64,000 nt of DNA, taken from contig DKPO01000012.1 of assembly GCA_002471225.1 (NCBI GenBank), forward strand, positions 1 to 64,000. Reading direction: 5' to 3'. The notes below the pieces were generated by a model that saw only the letters and a program-made list of their open reading frames with translations, did not search any database and had not been told where the DNA came from. The position numbers and the translations under genes were made by a program. Positions 44,821 through 52,166 of the stretch are shown here, in pieces. Within the stretch, counting starts at the first letter, position 1. The number at the start of each line of letters is the position of its first letter. The DNA comes from Porphyromonadaceae bacterium UBA7332. Its GTDB lineage: Bacteria; Bacteroidota; Bacteroidia; Bacteroidales; UBA7332.

Positions 44821-45423
44821 ATGAAACTATTTGATCAATTAGATAAAACTAAAATGACGGATGGATTGATTCCGGCAATCATACAAGATGATGCGACCTT
44901 ACAGGTTCTGATGTTGGGTTATATGAACCGGGAAGCCTACGAAAAAACGGTGGAAGAACGCAAAGTTACTTTTTACAGCCGTACAAAAGGACGTTTATGG
45001 ACCAAAGGCGAAACAAGCGGAAATTTTCTTCTAGTGGAAAGTATTGAAGTGGATTGCGATAACGATGCACTGCTTATTCGTGTAAAACCAATAGGAAATA
45101 CTTGCCATACAGGGAGTAAAAGTTGCTTTAATACGCGTGAGACAGAAGGTTTTATCGGCTACCTCGAAGCTGTTATCAGAGAGCGCTACGAGCAAATGCC
45201 TGAAGGCTCTTATACGACTCACTTGTTCGAAAAAGGATGTAATAAAATTGCACAGAAAGTCGGTGAAGAGGCCGTTGAAACCGTTATCGAAGCAATTGCA
45301 GGAAATGACGAGGCTTTGATTTATGAAGCATCGGATCTGATGTATCACCTGATTGTTCTGCTTGTCTCAAAAGGCTATAGTTTAAAAGAAATTGAAGAAG
45401 AACTTGCGAAAAGACATAAATAA
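44821..45423 (+). CDS. hisI: Bifunctional phosphoribosyl-AMP cyclohydrolase / phosphoribosyl-ATP pyrophosphatase
   Basis: 200 residues, HisI-HisE fusion. The cyclohydrolase half has FYSRTKGRLWTKGETSGNFL, DCDNDALLI and the Zn-binding GNTCHTGSKSCF; the pyrophosphatase half (from about 110) has KVGEEAVETVIEA and DLMYHLIVLL. It completes the pathway encoded by the operon. Confidence 0.96.
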   Translation: MKLFDQLDKTKMTDGLIPAIIQDDATLQVLMLGYMNREAYEKTVEERKVTFYSRTKGRLWTKGETSGNFLLVESIEVDCDNDALLIRVKPIGNTCHTGSKSCFNTRETEGFIGYLEAVIRERYEQMPEGSYTTHLFEKGCNKIAQKVGEEAVETVIEAIAGNDEALIYEASDLMYHLIVLLVSKGYSLKEIEEELAKRHK

Positions 45424-45489
45424 TTAACCCGATAATTCATTTACTATTTATCTTTGTATATCTAATTGAATAATGAATAGTATAAATAT

Positions 45490-46476
45490 ATGAACGGAGA
45501 TCTAATAAAGCTAAAAGTACAGAAGCGCATCGTTACGTTTTCTGTAATCCTACTTATCGGAAAGTTTTTTGCCTTTTTCATTACAAATTCTGTCGGAATT
45601 CTAACGGATGCAATGGAAAGCATCGTCAATGTTGCAGCGGGGTTTATTAGTCTCTATAGTTTGCATATCGCAAGTAAACCTAAAGATAAGGGTCATCCGT
45701 TCGGTCATGGTAAAATTGAATTAATTTCAGCATCTCTTGAGGGATTACTGATCATTATTGCCGGTGGCCTGATTATATTTGAAGGGATAAAAAGATTATT
45801 TGAACCTGCTGTTATCGATAAACTGGATATCGGTATTTATATTGTTGCAGGTGCAGGACTTATTAACTATCTGTTAGGCTGGTATAGTATCCGTATTGGT
45901 AAAAAATATCATTCCATTGCTCTGATAGCCGGTGGTAAACATTTGCAATCCGATACTTATTCGACAATAGGTCTGGTTATTGGTTTGATTTTGCTATACT
46001 ACACTAAAATTGCATGGATAGATAGTGCTTTGGCATTAATATTCGGATCAATAATAGTCGGAACGGGTATTGGTATTTTGCGCAAAACGACCGAAAACCT
46101 GATGGATAAGGCTGATCCTGAAATCCTGTGCTCTATTCATGATACGATTATCAAAAACAGAGAAGAGTCCTGGGTAGATGTACATAATATGAAAGTACTG
46201 AAATATGGCAGTAATTATTTCATGGATTGCGACCTTACGCTTCCTTGGTATTATACAGTACAGGAAGGGCACGACTGTTGCGTAGATTTTGCAAACCTGA
46301 TTAAGGGTAAATACCCCGACAGAATCAGATTATCGGTGCATACGGATCCATGTATTCCTATTAAAGATTGCGCTTTCTGCCCGATGAAAAATTGTATCCA
46401 TAGGGTGGATGATTACAATAAGGATAATCTCCTTACTTTAGATAAGATGACTCAGGATGATGATTCTTTAATATAA
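45490..46476 (+). CDS. Cation diffusion facilitator transporter with C-terminal Cys cluster
   Basis: 328 residues. About six TM helices from residue 15 to 205; site A residues in SVGILTDAMESIVN and HPFGHGKIELISASLEG, the second site pair in HLQSDTYSTI. The cytoplasmic domain (about 210-300) follows. The end is unusual: DPCIPIKDCAFCPMKNCIHR places four Cys within 15 residues, which would bind a soft metal or zinc. Predicted export of Zn, Fe, Mn or similar from the cytoplasm. It follows the his operon by about 65 bp but has no link in function. Confidence 0.88.
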   Translation: MNGDLIKLKVQKRIVTFSVILLIGKFFAFFITNSVGILTDAMESIVNVAAGFISLYSLHIASKPKDKGHPFGHGKIELISASLEGLLIIIAGGLIIFEGIKRLFEPAVIDKLDIGIYIVAGAGLINYLLGWYSIRIGKKYHSIALIAGGKHLQSDTYSTIGLVIGLILLYYTKIAWIDSALALIFGSIIVGTGIGILRKTTENLMDKADPEILCSIHDTIIKNREESWVDVHNMKVLKYGSNYFMDCDLTLPWYYTVQEGHDCCVDFANLIKGKYPDRIRLSVHTDPCIPIKDCAFCPMKNCIHRVDDYNKDNLLTLDKMTQDDDSLI

Positions 46477-46524
46477 CATGATAACTTGTTTCACGAAGTT
46501 TAAGACTAACTACTAAACGATTTC

Positions 46525-46588
46525 AAAACAAACGCATTTCGCTATTCTTATATACATTCGTATAGATAGCGGGATGTGTTTGTTTCAT
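46525..46588 (+). terminator. Terminator after the cation transporter
   Basis: AAACAAACGCAT and ATGTGTTTGTTT, with inner arms CGCTAT/ATAGCG, form a long imperfect hairpin, and the plus strand ends in TTTGTTT. Confidence 0.65.
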
Positions 46589-46621
46589 TAGGTAAATACA
46601 TAGCCTTTTTTCAGTAATCAG

Positions 46622-46789
46622 AAAAAGATCAAGTCAATTGCTGCATAATTACGGTCAATCTCTCAAAAGATTGACTATATCTTTAAAAAGATACGGTACA
46701 TCGTCAAAAAGATCCAGTATATCTTTTAAAATAAACGGTGTATCTTTTCTAAGAAAGACATGATCTTTCAAAATATCTTGATCGAATAT
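46622..46789. repeat. 21-bp tandem array (array 4) with heptad frame
   Basis: Eight diverged units of about 21 bp, e.g. starts at 46644, 46665, 46685, 46706, 46727, 46748 and 46769, with an AAAAGAT...ATCTTT dyad. On the minus strand one open frame reads as seven-residue repeats (DILDLFD, DVPYLFK, DIVNLLR), but it has no ATG start. Best treated as a minisatellite. Confidence 0.65.
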
Positions 46790-46845
46790 TGATTTCTAAT
46801 AAGAATAGTTATGATGAGGTATTAAGGATAAGTTTGCGTATATAC

Positions 46846-47000
46846 AAAAAAAATTCAGTGAAGGTAGTTATTTCAGCGTAATCACTACGACAAAATAAGC
46901 CTTCACTGCTCTCACTTACATCTATCAAAAACTTTTATATTATTCAGGAAAAATTTATCAGTATTAGAATGAGAACTGAGGATCTGTTTCTTTATTCTCA
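46846..47000 (-). ncRNA. Small RNA A of a three-copy tandem family
   Basis: A full transcription unit on the minus strand: promoter at 47006-47037, a 5' stem-loop TGAGAA/TTCTCA, the invariant single-stranded stretch GATAGATGTAAGTGAG, then a terminator hairpin (CAGTGAAGG/CCTTCACTG, inner stem TTATTT/AAATAA, constant TGT-CGTA-GTGAT-TACG-CTG apex; 46856-46908) and eight T residues. Predicted length about 155 nt. No open frame. No known RNA class recognised. Confidence 0.75.
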
Positions 47001-47005
47001 CATTG

Positions 47006-47037
47006 CAAAGATAGAGCAGATCCATCGTTTGTGCAAA
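47006..47037 (-). promoter_or_regulatory. Promoter of small RNA A
   Basis: Minus-strand TTTG (47034-47037), a 20-nt spacer and TATCTTTG (47006-47013): a close match to the Bacteroidetes consensus. Confidence 0.85.
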
Positions 47038-47054
47038 TTTATTAGTAAAAATAA

Positions 47055-47062
47055 GGTATGCA
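47055..47062. promoter_or_regulatory. GGTATGCA motif, copy 1
   Basis: Partial copy of the GGTATGCATACC palindrome, upstream of the small RNA A promoter. Confidence 0.4.
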
Positions 47063-47132
47063 AAGCATTATCTACCTAATAATATTTACTACTAATAATC
47101 AATAAGTTACTTACAATAATAGATATAAAAAA

Positions 47133-47144
47133 GGTATGCATACC
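47133..47144. promoter_or_regulatory. GGTATGCATACC palindrome, copy 2
   Basis: A perfect 12-bp palindrome between small RNAs A and B. Further copies or part-copies are at 47795, 47873, 48494 and 48560. Confidence 0.5.
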
Positions 47145-47198
47145 AGGAAAAGAGACTGAAAAGAGCTGTATCCGTAAATAAATATGAGAGAAAAGGGC

Positions 47199-47375
47199 AA
47201 AAAAATGCAGCGATAAAATTATATCAGCGTATCACTACGACAATATACTTTCTCGCTGCCTCACTTACATCTATCAAAAAAAATATTTTGTAAAACTATA
47301 ATTTGAAATATTATAAGATTATTTTCTATCAAGAATTATATGCGAATATAGAGAATAATCTTTTTTTCATCTGAC
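47199..47375 (-). ncRNA. Small RNA B, diverged member of the family
   Basis: It keeps GATAGATGTAAGTGAG and the TGT-CGTA-GTGA-TACG-CTG apex, but the outer stem is GCAGCGA/TCGCTGC and the second stem TATAT/ATATA: different bases, same pairing (47207-47259), then seven T residues. The 5' part can form a stem AAGATTATT/AATAATCTT. The promoter is poor (TATCTTTC at 47380-47387, no clear -33 box), so the 5' end is uncertain and the copy may be weak or inactive. Confidence 0.6.
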
Positions 47376-47589
47376 ACTTGAAAGATAAAAAATTAAGAAC
47401 TTAACTATATTTAATGAATTATTATATTCAAGATAATTCTAATAATAAGAGAAGAAAACATGAATACGCATATATTAAATTAACATATACCCGATTAGAA
47501 TAGTTTATAAAGATCTATTTATATGATGTTTTATAATTTCAATTAAGAGATTGTTTCTGGAAGGTAAATAATATCGTAAGGTATTATAT

Positions 47590-47740
47590 AAAAAAATCAG
47601 TGAAGGTAGTTATTCCAGCGTAATCACTACGACAAAATAAGCCTTCACTGCTCTCACTTACATCTATCAAAAACTTTATATTATTCAGGAAAAATTTATC
47701 AGTATTAGAATGAGAATCAAGTTCTGTTTCCTTATTCTCA
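47590..47740 (-). ncRNA. Small RNA C of the tandem family
   Basis: Nearly identical to copy A: promoter at 47746-47777, 5' stem-loop TGAGAAT/ATTCTCA with a different loop, conserved GATAGATGTAAGTGAG, terminator hairpin 47598-47650 and seven T residues. About 150 nt. The main difference from A is the 5' loop, which could set target choice. Confidence 0.75.
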
Positions 47741-47745
47741 CATTG

Positions 47746-47777
47746 CAAAGATAGGGGACTTTGTATAAGTAGACAAA
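47746..47777 (-). promoter_or_regulatory. Promoter of small RNA C
   Basis: Minus-strand TTTG (47774-47777), 20-nt spacer, TATCTTTG (47746-47753). Confidence 0.85.
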
Positions 47778-47794
47778 AAAAAAGGGGAAATTAC

Positions 47795-47803
47795 GGTATG
47801 CAT
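47795..47803. promoter_or_regulatory. GGTATGCAT motif, copy 3
   Basis: Nine bases of the palindrome, just upstream of the small RNA C promoter. Confidence 0.4.
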
Positions 47804-47872
47804 AAAAGTATACACTATAAAGAATAACATATTATAAATAAGTGTTTTACAATTACAACACGATTATTTTTT

Positions 47873-47884
47873 GGTATGCATACC
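47873..47884. promoter_or_regulatory. GGTATGCATACC palindrome, copy 4
   Basis: Perfect 12-bp palindrome downstream of the DUF3244-type gene. Confidence 0.5.
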
Positions 47885-47941
47885 TATTTTTGAGGTATAT
47901 TTTACCCTCGAAAACAAAGATTTCTGTCTTATTAGAGCAAA

Positions 47942-47972
47942 AAAAAGCATCCCCATAATGAGGATGCTTTTT
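47942..47972 (-). terminator. Terminator of the DUF3244-type gene
   Basis: An 11-bp perfect stem AAAAAGCATCC/GGATGCTTTTT with a 9-nt loop, 16 nt past the stop; T-runs on both strands. Confidence 0.8.
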
Positions 47973-47987
47973 CTGGTTAAAAACCAT

Positions 47988-48392
47988 TTATCTGTTATTT
48001 ACGACAAAGTCACCTTGAAGTACTGTATAACCATCAGTAACCGAAATTGTATGTTTACCATTTCTAAGATAGAAAGGAAGAAGCATTGTTTCATTATCTG
48101 AGATCTCAACTGTTTGATTAAAAATAATCGCTCCGTTTGCTCTGCGAATTTCAACATTCACACTATTTGTCGGAACGCTTTGCGCATTTAATACGATCGT
48201 ACGACCTTCTAATTTAAGTGCTACATTTAATTTACCTGGGATTAATGATTTTAGCCCCATATCAGGCATCTGCTCTCCTAAAATAATATCCTGGTTACCA
48301 TTATACTCTCCACCCTTTTTAGGTTCTGCCGCATACACCATAGAAGTAATAGACAAAATTGCAGTCAAAGACAATAGTTTCAATGTTTTCAT
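47988..48392 (-). CDS. Small exported DUF3244-type protein
   Basis: 134 residues: signal peptide MKTLKLLSLTAILSITSMVYA, a short linker, then one beta-sandwich domain (VALKLEGRTIVLNAQSVPTNSVNVEIRRANGAIIFNQTVEI, LPFYLRNGKHTISVTDGYTVLQGDF) with the look of the DUF3244 family of small secreted Bacteroidetes proteins. The role of the family is not known. It lies downstream of the second TPR/HTH regulator on the same strand, and upstream of the small RNA cluster, which suggests a shared regulatory neighbourhood. Confidence 0.75.
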   Translation of the reverse strand: MKTLKLLSLTAILSITSMVYAAEPKKGGEYNGNQDIILGEQMPDMGLKSLIPGKLNVALKLEGRTIVLNAQSVPTNSVNVEIRRANGAIIFNQTVEISDNETMLLPFYLRNGKHTISVTDGYTVLQGDFVVNNR

Positions 48393-48444
48393 AACGTATC
48401 AATATGTTAGTTAGTATATAATTGTAAGCGATTTTTATACTCTG

Positions 48445-48452
48445 CAAATATA
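48445..48452 (-). promoter_or_regulatory. -7 box of the DUF3244-type gene
   Basis: Minus-strand TATATTTG 53 nt before the start codon. Confidence 0.6.
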
Positions 48453-48493
48453 CTTATATCTCAACCCTAAATCTAAAATTGAGTCGGCAAAGT

Positions 48494-48501
48494 GGTATGC
48501 A
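48494..48501. promoter_or_regulatory. GGTATGCA motif, copy 5
   Basis: Partial palindrome about 45 bp upstream of the -7 box of the DUF3244-type gene, a plausible activator position. Confidence 0.4.
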
Positions 48502-48559
48502 GGCATATTTATCATTTCCTTTATTATGAGCATACTCAAGAGTAGCATGCAAAAAAAAT

Positions 48560-48570
48560 GGTATGCATAT
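48560..48570. promoter_or_regulatory. GGTATGCATAT motif, copy 6
   Basis: Near-complete palindrome immediately after the stop codon of the TPR/HTH gene, in the region between it and the DUF3244-type gene. Confidence 0.4.
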
Positions 48571-50304
48571 TTATTCAATCGATTCTAAGAACGATTCCAA
48601 CCGGATATTTTGGTTCGTCAAACCAGCTTTTTGCATAATGCGGTAGCGTTTTGATTTAATTGTATTCGGTGTTATATTTAAAAGCAATGCCAGATTCTCT
48701 GTTGTCAGATCGAATCGTAATAAACAACAGAAATTTACCTCATCAACACTTAATGAAGGTACCTTTTCTTTGAGTTTATCGGTAAATCCGGGTTGAAATT
48801 CATTCGTTATTCGTTTCAGGTTTTCCCAATCCTGCTCGGATAGAGACGGATCACCAAAAACATCTTTTATGGCCGTATCATATTTTTTCTTTTTAAGATC
48901 TTCCTTTACCGGTAAATTAGATATTAATTTAATTTTCTCATAAAGCATTGATTTCTGGAATAATGCATCTTTCATCATTGAGAATCGCTTACGCACATCT
49001 TTCAATTCTTTTTCATGAGCCTGAATAGCCAATTCCGCAGTTTGAGCTAAAAGTTCCTGTTCCCTTATCAGTAACTGCTGCTTTTCGGACTCCTGCTCTT
49101 TAAATGCCAGTTCTTGCTTTAGAAGCAGTTCATTGCGTGAACGTTTATGCTCTTTTGCCCTGAATAAAAAGAATATAATCAATAAGAGTAGTATAAGGGC
49201 AATTACAACAATCACGACTTGCTGATACTTAATTTGTAATTGATTATTAGCATTCACTAATTGTTCCTGCGCATATTTTTGCTCTACTTCATAAAGGGTT
49301 TGCGCCTGATTCTTTTGCCTGATACTATCTGCAATTCCAATCTCTTGCTCCAAAAATGAAAGTGCATTATTATAATTTCCTAATTTACGTTCTATTTTAT
49401 ACCTATAATTCAAAACGGCCAATTTCTTCTGTGGAGTATTAATTATAGTTGATATCGAATCTAATAACAAGTTAGCATCATTAAAACGGCTCTGCCTTAG
49501 ATACAACTCAGCTAAAGTAAGATAATGATAATGGCTATTCTGGGGAAAAGCTTTGATCGCTTTTCGGATTTCATTTTCAGCAGCATCATAGCTTCCAATA
49601 TTTGTATAAATTCCACTTAAATAAGTTGCTAAGGAGGCATGCAGGATTGGCTCATTAATTGATTGAGCCATAGAATCTGCTATTAATGCATACTCTAAAG
49701 CTTTAGGAAAATCTTTTTCAAAAGAGCTACATTTTGCTAAATCTCTGTATGCGATTGCTTCACTTCTGTTATTTCTCGCTTTCTCGAAATTTGATGCAGC
49801 CTTTCGATAAAACAACCGGGCCTGTTTCGGATCGTATTCCTTTAAGTATAAATCAGCAGCATAACTATAGGTATATCCTAGTAAATTAGTCAAACTTGTA
49901 TCAGCTGCTTTTTCCAGCATTTCCAATACATATAAATAGGTTGCTAAAGCATCTTCGTTTTTGCCTGCTTTAGCATAGGCCCTTCCCAGGTAATGATTGA
50001 TATAAGCATTATCTCTTATATTTTCTTTTTCATTCATTCTTAAGAAACGGGCCGAACGTTCTAAAATAGTATCTGAAGGCATAGGTTTACCCAGGGAATC
50101 AGCCAAATGAGAATACAACAAAGACCATCTTATCAGATCTGGTCCGGATAACTCTGTATTGCCTAACGCTTTTAAACCATTATATGCACTATCACTATAA
50201 ATTGGAGTCAGTGATTCTAATTGATCCATTGTTTTTTTATGATCAACCTTATTACATGCATTGAAAAGAACAAGTAGTACACAAAGCTTCAAAACTACTT
50301 TCAT
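48571..50304 (-). CDS. Membrane-tethered TPR / helix-turn-helix regulator (second copy)
   Basis: About 577 residues from MKVVLKLCVLLVLFNAC, a lipoprotein-like signal; the promoter box at 50350-50357 excludes the longer frame. TPR repeats fill about 30-350 (AYAKAGKNEDALATYLYVLEM, PKQARLFYRKAASNFEKA), then a TM helix (VVIVVIALILLLLIIFFLF, about 363-385), a Gln/Glu/Leu coiled coil to about 450, and a C-terminal LuxR-like HTH (SVDEVNFCCLLRFDLTTENLALLLNITPNTIKSKRYRIMQKAG). Same plan as the protein at 11.3 kb. It is predicted to sense an envelope signal and bind DNA directly; the GGTATGCATACC repeats around its downstream gene are candidate sites. Confidence 0.78.
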   Translation of the reverse strand: MKVVLKLCVLLVLFNACNKVDHKKTMDQLESLTPIYSDSAYNGLKALGNTELSGPDLIRWSLLYSHLADSLGKPMPSDTILERSARFLRMNEKENIRDNAYINHYLGRAYAKAGKNEDALATYLYVLEMLEKAADTSLTNLLGYTYSYAADLYLKEYDPKQARLFYRKAASNFEKARNNRSEAIAYRDLAKCSSFEKDFPKALEYALIADSMAQSINEPILHASLATYLSGIYTNIGSYDAAENEIRKAIKAFPQNSHYHYLTLAELYLRQSRFNDANLLLDSISTIINTPQKKLAVLNYRYKIERKLGNYNNALSFLEQEIGIADSIRQKNQAQTLYEVEQKYAQEQLVNANNQLQIKYQQVVIVVIALILLLLIIFFLFRAKEHKRSRNELLLKQELAFKEQESEKQQLLIREQELLAQTAELAIQAHEKELKDVRKRFSMMKDALFQKSMLYEKIKLISNLPVKEDLKKKKYDTAIKDVFGDPSLSEQDWENLKRITNEFQPGFTDKLKEKVPSLSVDEVNFCCLLRFDLTTENLALLLNITPNTIKSKRYRIMQKAGLTNQNIRLESFLESIE

Positions 50305-50349
50305 TATATAGATTCTTGTTTTAGAGAGTGAATAACGATAGAACAGGAG

Positions 50350-50357
50350 CAAATATA
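50350..50357 (-). promoter_or_regulatory. -7 box of the second TPR/HTH gene
   Basis: Minus-strand TATATTTG, 45 nt before the chosen start. Confidence 0.6.
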
Positions 50358-50538
50358 CACAAAAGAAACAAATGAATTATTCTTTCACATTACTATTCAT
50401 TTAAATAATAATCTGGCCTTGAAACGATAAAGCATACAAAAGTTATTGAAAAGAATACAAATATCTACTCTTTACCTAAAATCACAAATAATCGCTCACA
50501 AATCCGTTTAAAATACAGAGTCATTGCACAAAATAATT

Positions 50539-50546
50539 TATTTTTG
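50539..50546 (+). promoter_or_regulatory. -7 box of gltX
   Basis: TATTTTTG lies inside the longest in-frame reading and shows that the ATG at 50575 is the start codon. The -33 element is unclear. Confidence 0.55.
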
Positions 50547-50574
50547 CAGGCAGAAAATTAAATCATTATTGATC

Positions 50575-52092
50575 ATGGCTGATAAAAAAGTAAGAGTGCG
50601 ATTTGCACCAAGTCCTACGGGACCTTTACATATTGGCGGTGTACGTACCGCTCTGTATAATTATCTCTTCACAAAAAAATTAGGTGGGGATATGATATTA
50701 CGCATTGAAGACACTGACTCTCAAAGATATGTACCCGGAGCAGAAGCCTATATCATTGAAGCTCTGACATGGTTAGGAATTAAATTTGATGAAGGCGTAA
50801 ACTTTGGTGGTAATTACGGACCTTACAGACAATCAGAAAGAAAAGAAATCTATAAGAAATATGTAGATTATCTGCTTTCAAATGACAAAGCATATATTGC
50901 TTTTGATACTCCTGCCGAACTGGACGCTAAACGTACTGAAATCCAGAATTTCCAGTATGATGCTTCTACAAGAGGAATGATGAGAAACTCATTAACTCTT
51001 AGCAAAGAAGAAACTGATAAGTTAATTACAGAAGGGAACCAATATGTAGTTCGCATCAAAATCGAACCAAACGAAGATGTTATCGTAAATGACCTTATCC
51101 GTGGTGAGGTAAAGATCAACTCATCTATTCTTGATGATAAAGTTCTGTACAAATCAGCCGATAACCTTCCTACTTATCACCTGGCAAACATCGTTGATGA
51201 TCATTTAATGGAAGTAACACATGTTATCAGAGGTGAAGAATGGTTACCATCTGCTCCTCTTCATGTATTATTATATCGTGCATTTGGCTGGGAAGATACC
51301 ATGCCAAGATTTGCACATTTACCTCTATTGCTTAAACCTGACGGAAACGGTAAATTAAGCAAACGTGACGGGGATCGCTTAGGCTTCCCTGTATTCCCGC
51401 TGGAATGGAAAGATCCTAAAACAGGAGATATTTCATCGGGCTACCGTGAATCCGGATACCTTCCTGAAGCTGTCATTAATTTCCTTTCTCTACTTGGATG
51501 GAACCCGGGAACAGAACAAGAGATTTTCAGCATGGATGAATTGATTCAAGCATTCTCTTTGGATCGCTGTAGCAAAAGCGGAGCTAAATTTGATTATGAA
51601 AAAGGAAAATGGTTCAACCACAAATATCTTCAAATGAAATCAAATGAAGAGCTTGCTGAAATGTTCCAACCCATCCTGAAAGAAAAAGGCATTGAGCAAC
51701 CAGACAGTACTGTTGCGCAAATTATCGGCTTAGTAAAAGAGCGTGTAAACTTTGTCAAAGAACTTTGGGACCAATCTTCTTTCTTCTTTGTTGCTCCGAC
51801 TTCCTATGACGAAAAAACAATCAAGAAACGTTGGAAAGAAGAAACTCCTGCTCAAATGCTGGAACTTGTTGAACTATTAAAGCCTATTGAAGACTTCTCA
51901 CCTGCACATACAGAAGAAGTTGTAAAAACATGGATATCTGAAAAAGGATATAATATGGGAGGTATTATGAATGCATTCCGTTTATCGATCGTAGGTGAAC
52001 CAAAAGGTCCGCATATGTATGATATTATATCAATTCTTGGAAAAGAAGAAACAATCCGTAGAATTGAAAATGCGGTTAATACAATAAAATAA
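50575..52092 (+). CDS. gltX: Glutamyl-tRNA synthetase
   Basis: About 505 residues from MADKKVRVRFAPSPTGPLHIGG, the HIGH-type motif being PLHIGGVRTALYNYL; KMSKS equivalent is GNGKLSKRDGDRLGF. The catalytic insert AYIAFDTPAEL and DHLMEVTHVIRGEEWLPSAPLHVLL are class I GluRS features, and the C-terminal anticodon-binding helical domain is full length. Charges tRNA-Glu (and possibly tRNA-Gln). It begins a run of plus-strand housekeeping genes and has its own terminator. Confidence 0.97.
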   Translation: MADKKVRVRFAPSPTGPLHIGGVRTALYNYLFTKKLGGDMILRIEDTDSQRYVPGAEAYIIEALTWLGIKFDEGVNFGGNYGPYRQSERKEIYKKYVDYLLSNDKAYIAFDTPAELDAKRTEIQNFQYDASTRGMMRNSLTLSKEETDKLITEGNQYVVRIKIEPNEDVIVNDLIRGEVKINSSILDDKVLYKSADNLPTYHLANIVDDHLMEVTHVIRGEEWLPSAPLHVLLYRAFGWEDTMPRFAHLPLLLKPDGNGKLSKRDGDRLGFPVFPLEWKDPKTGDISSGYRESGYLPEAVINFLSLLGWNPGTEQEIFSMDELIQAFSLDRCSKSGAKFDYEKGKWFNHKYLQMKSNEELAEMFQPILKEKGIEQPDSTVAQIIGLVKERVNFVKELWDQSSFFFVAPTSYDEKTIKKRWKEETPAQMLELVELLKPIEDFSPAHTEEVVKTWISEKGYNMGGIMNAFRLSIVGEPKGPHMYDIISILGKEETIRRIENAVNTIK

Positions 52093-52111
52093 CAGGATTA
52101 AAAGGATCATT

Positions 52112-52151
52112 AATAAGAGATTGAGTTTAAACTCAATCTCTTATTCTTATT
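52112..52151 (+). terminator. Terminator after gltX
   Basis: A perfect 34-bp palindrome (arm AATAAGAGATTGAGTTT), 20 nt after the stop codon. Confidence 0.8.
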
Positions 52152-52166
52152 TAGAAAGTTTTCCCC

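Noticed and set aside
46622..46789. CRISPR array
   Set aside because: Units of 21 bp are contiguous without spacers and diverge from each other; no cas genes are in the window.
46846..47740. Reading the small-RNA repeats as plus-strand elements or as a mobile repeat
   Set aside because: Promoter boxes and T-runs are in order only on the minus strand, and paired changes in the stems point to RNA function rather than a copied DNA repeat. Copies A and C are still similar enough to be a recent duplication.
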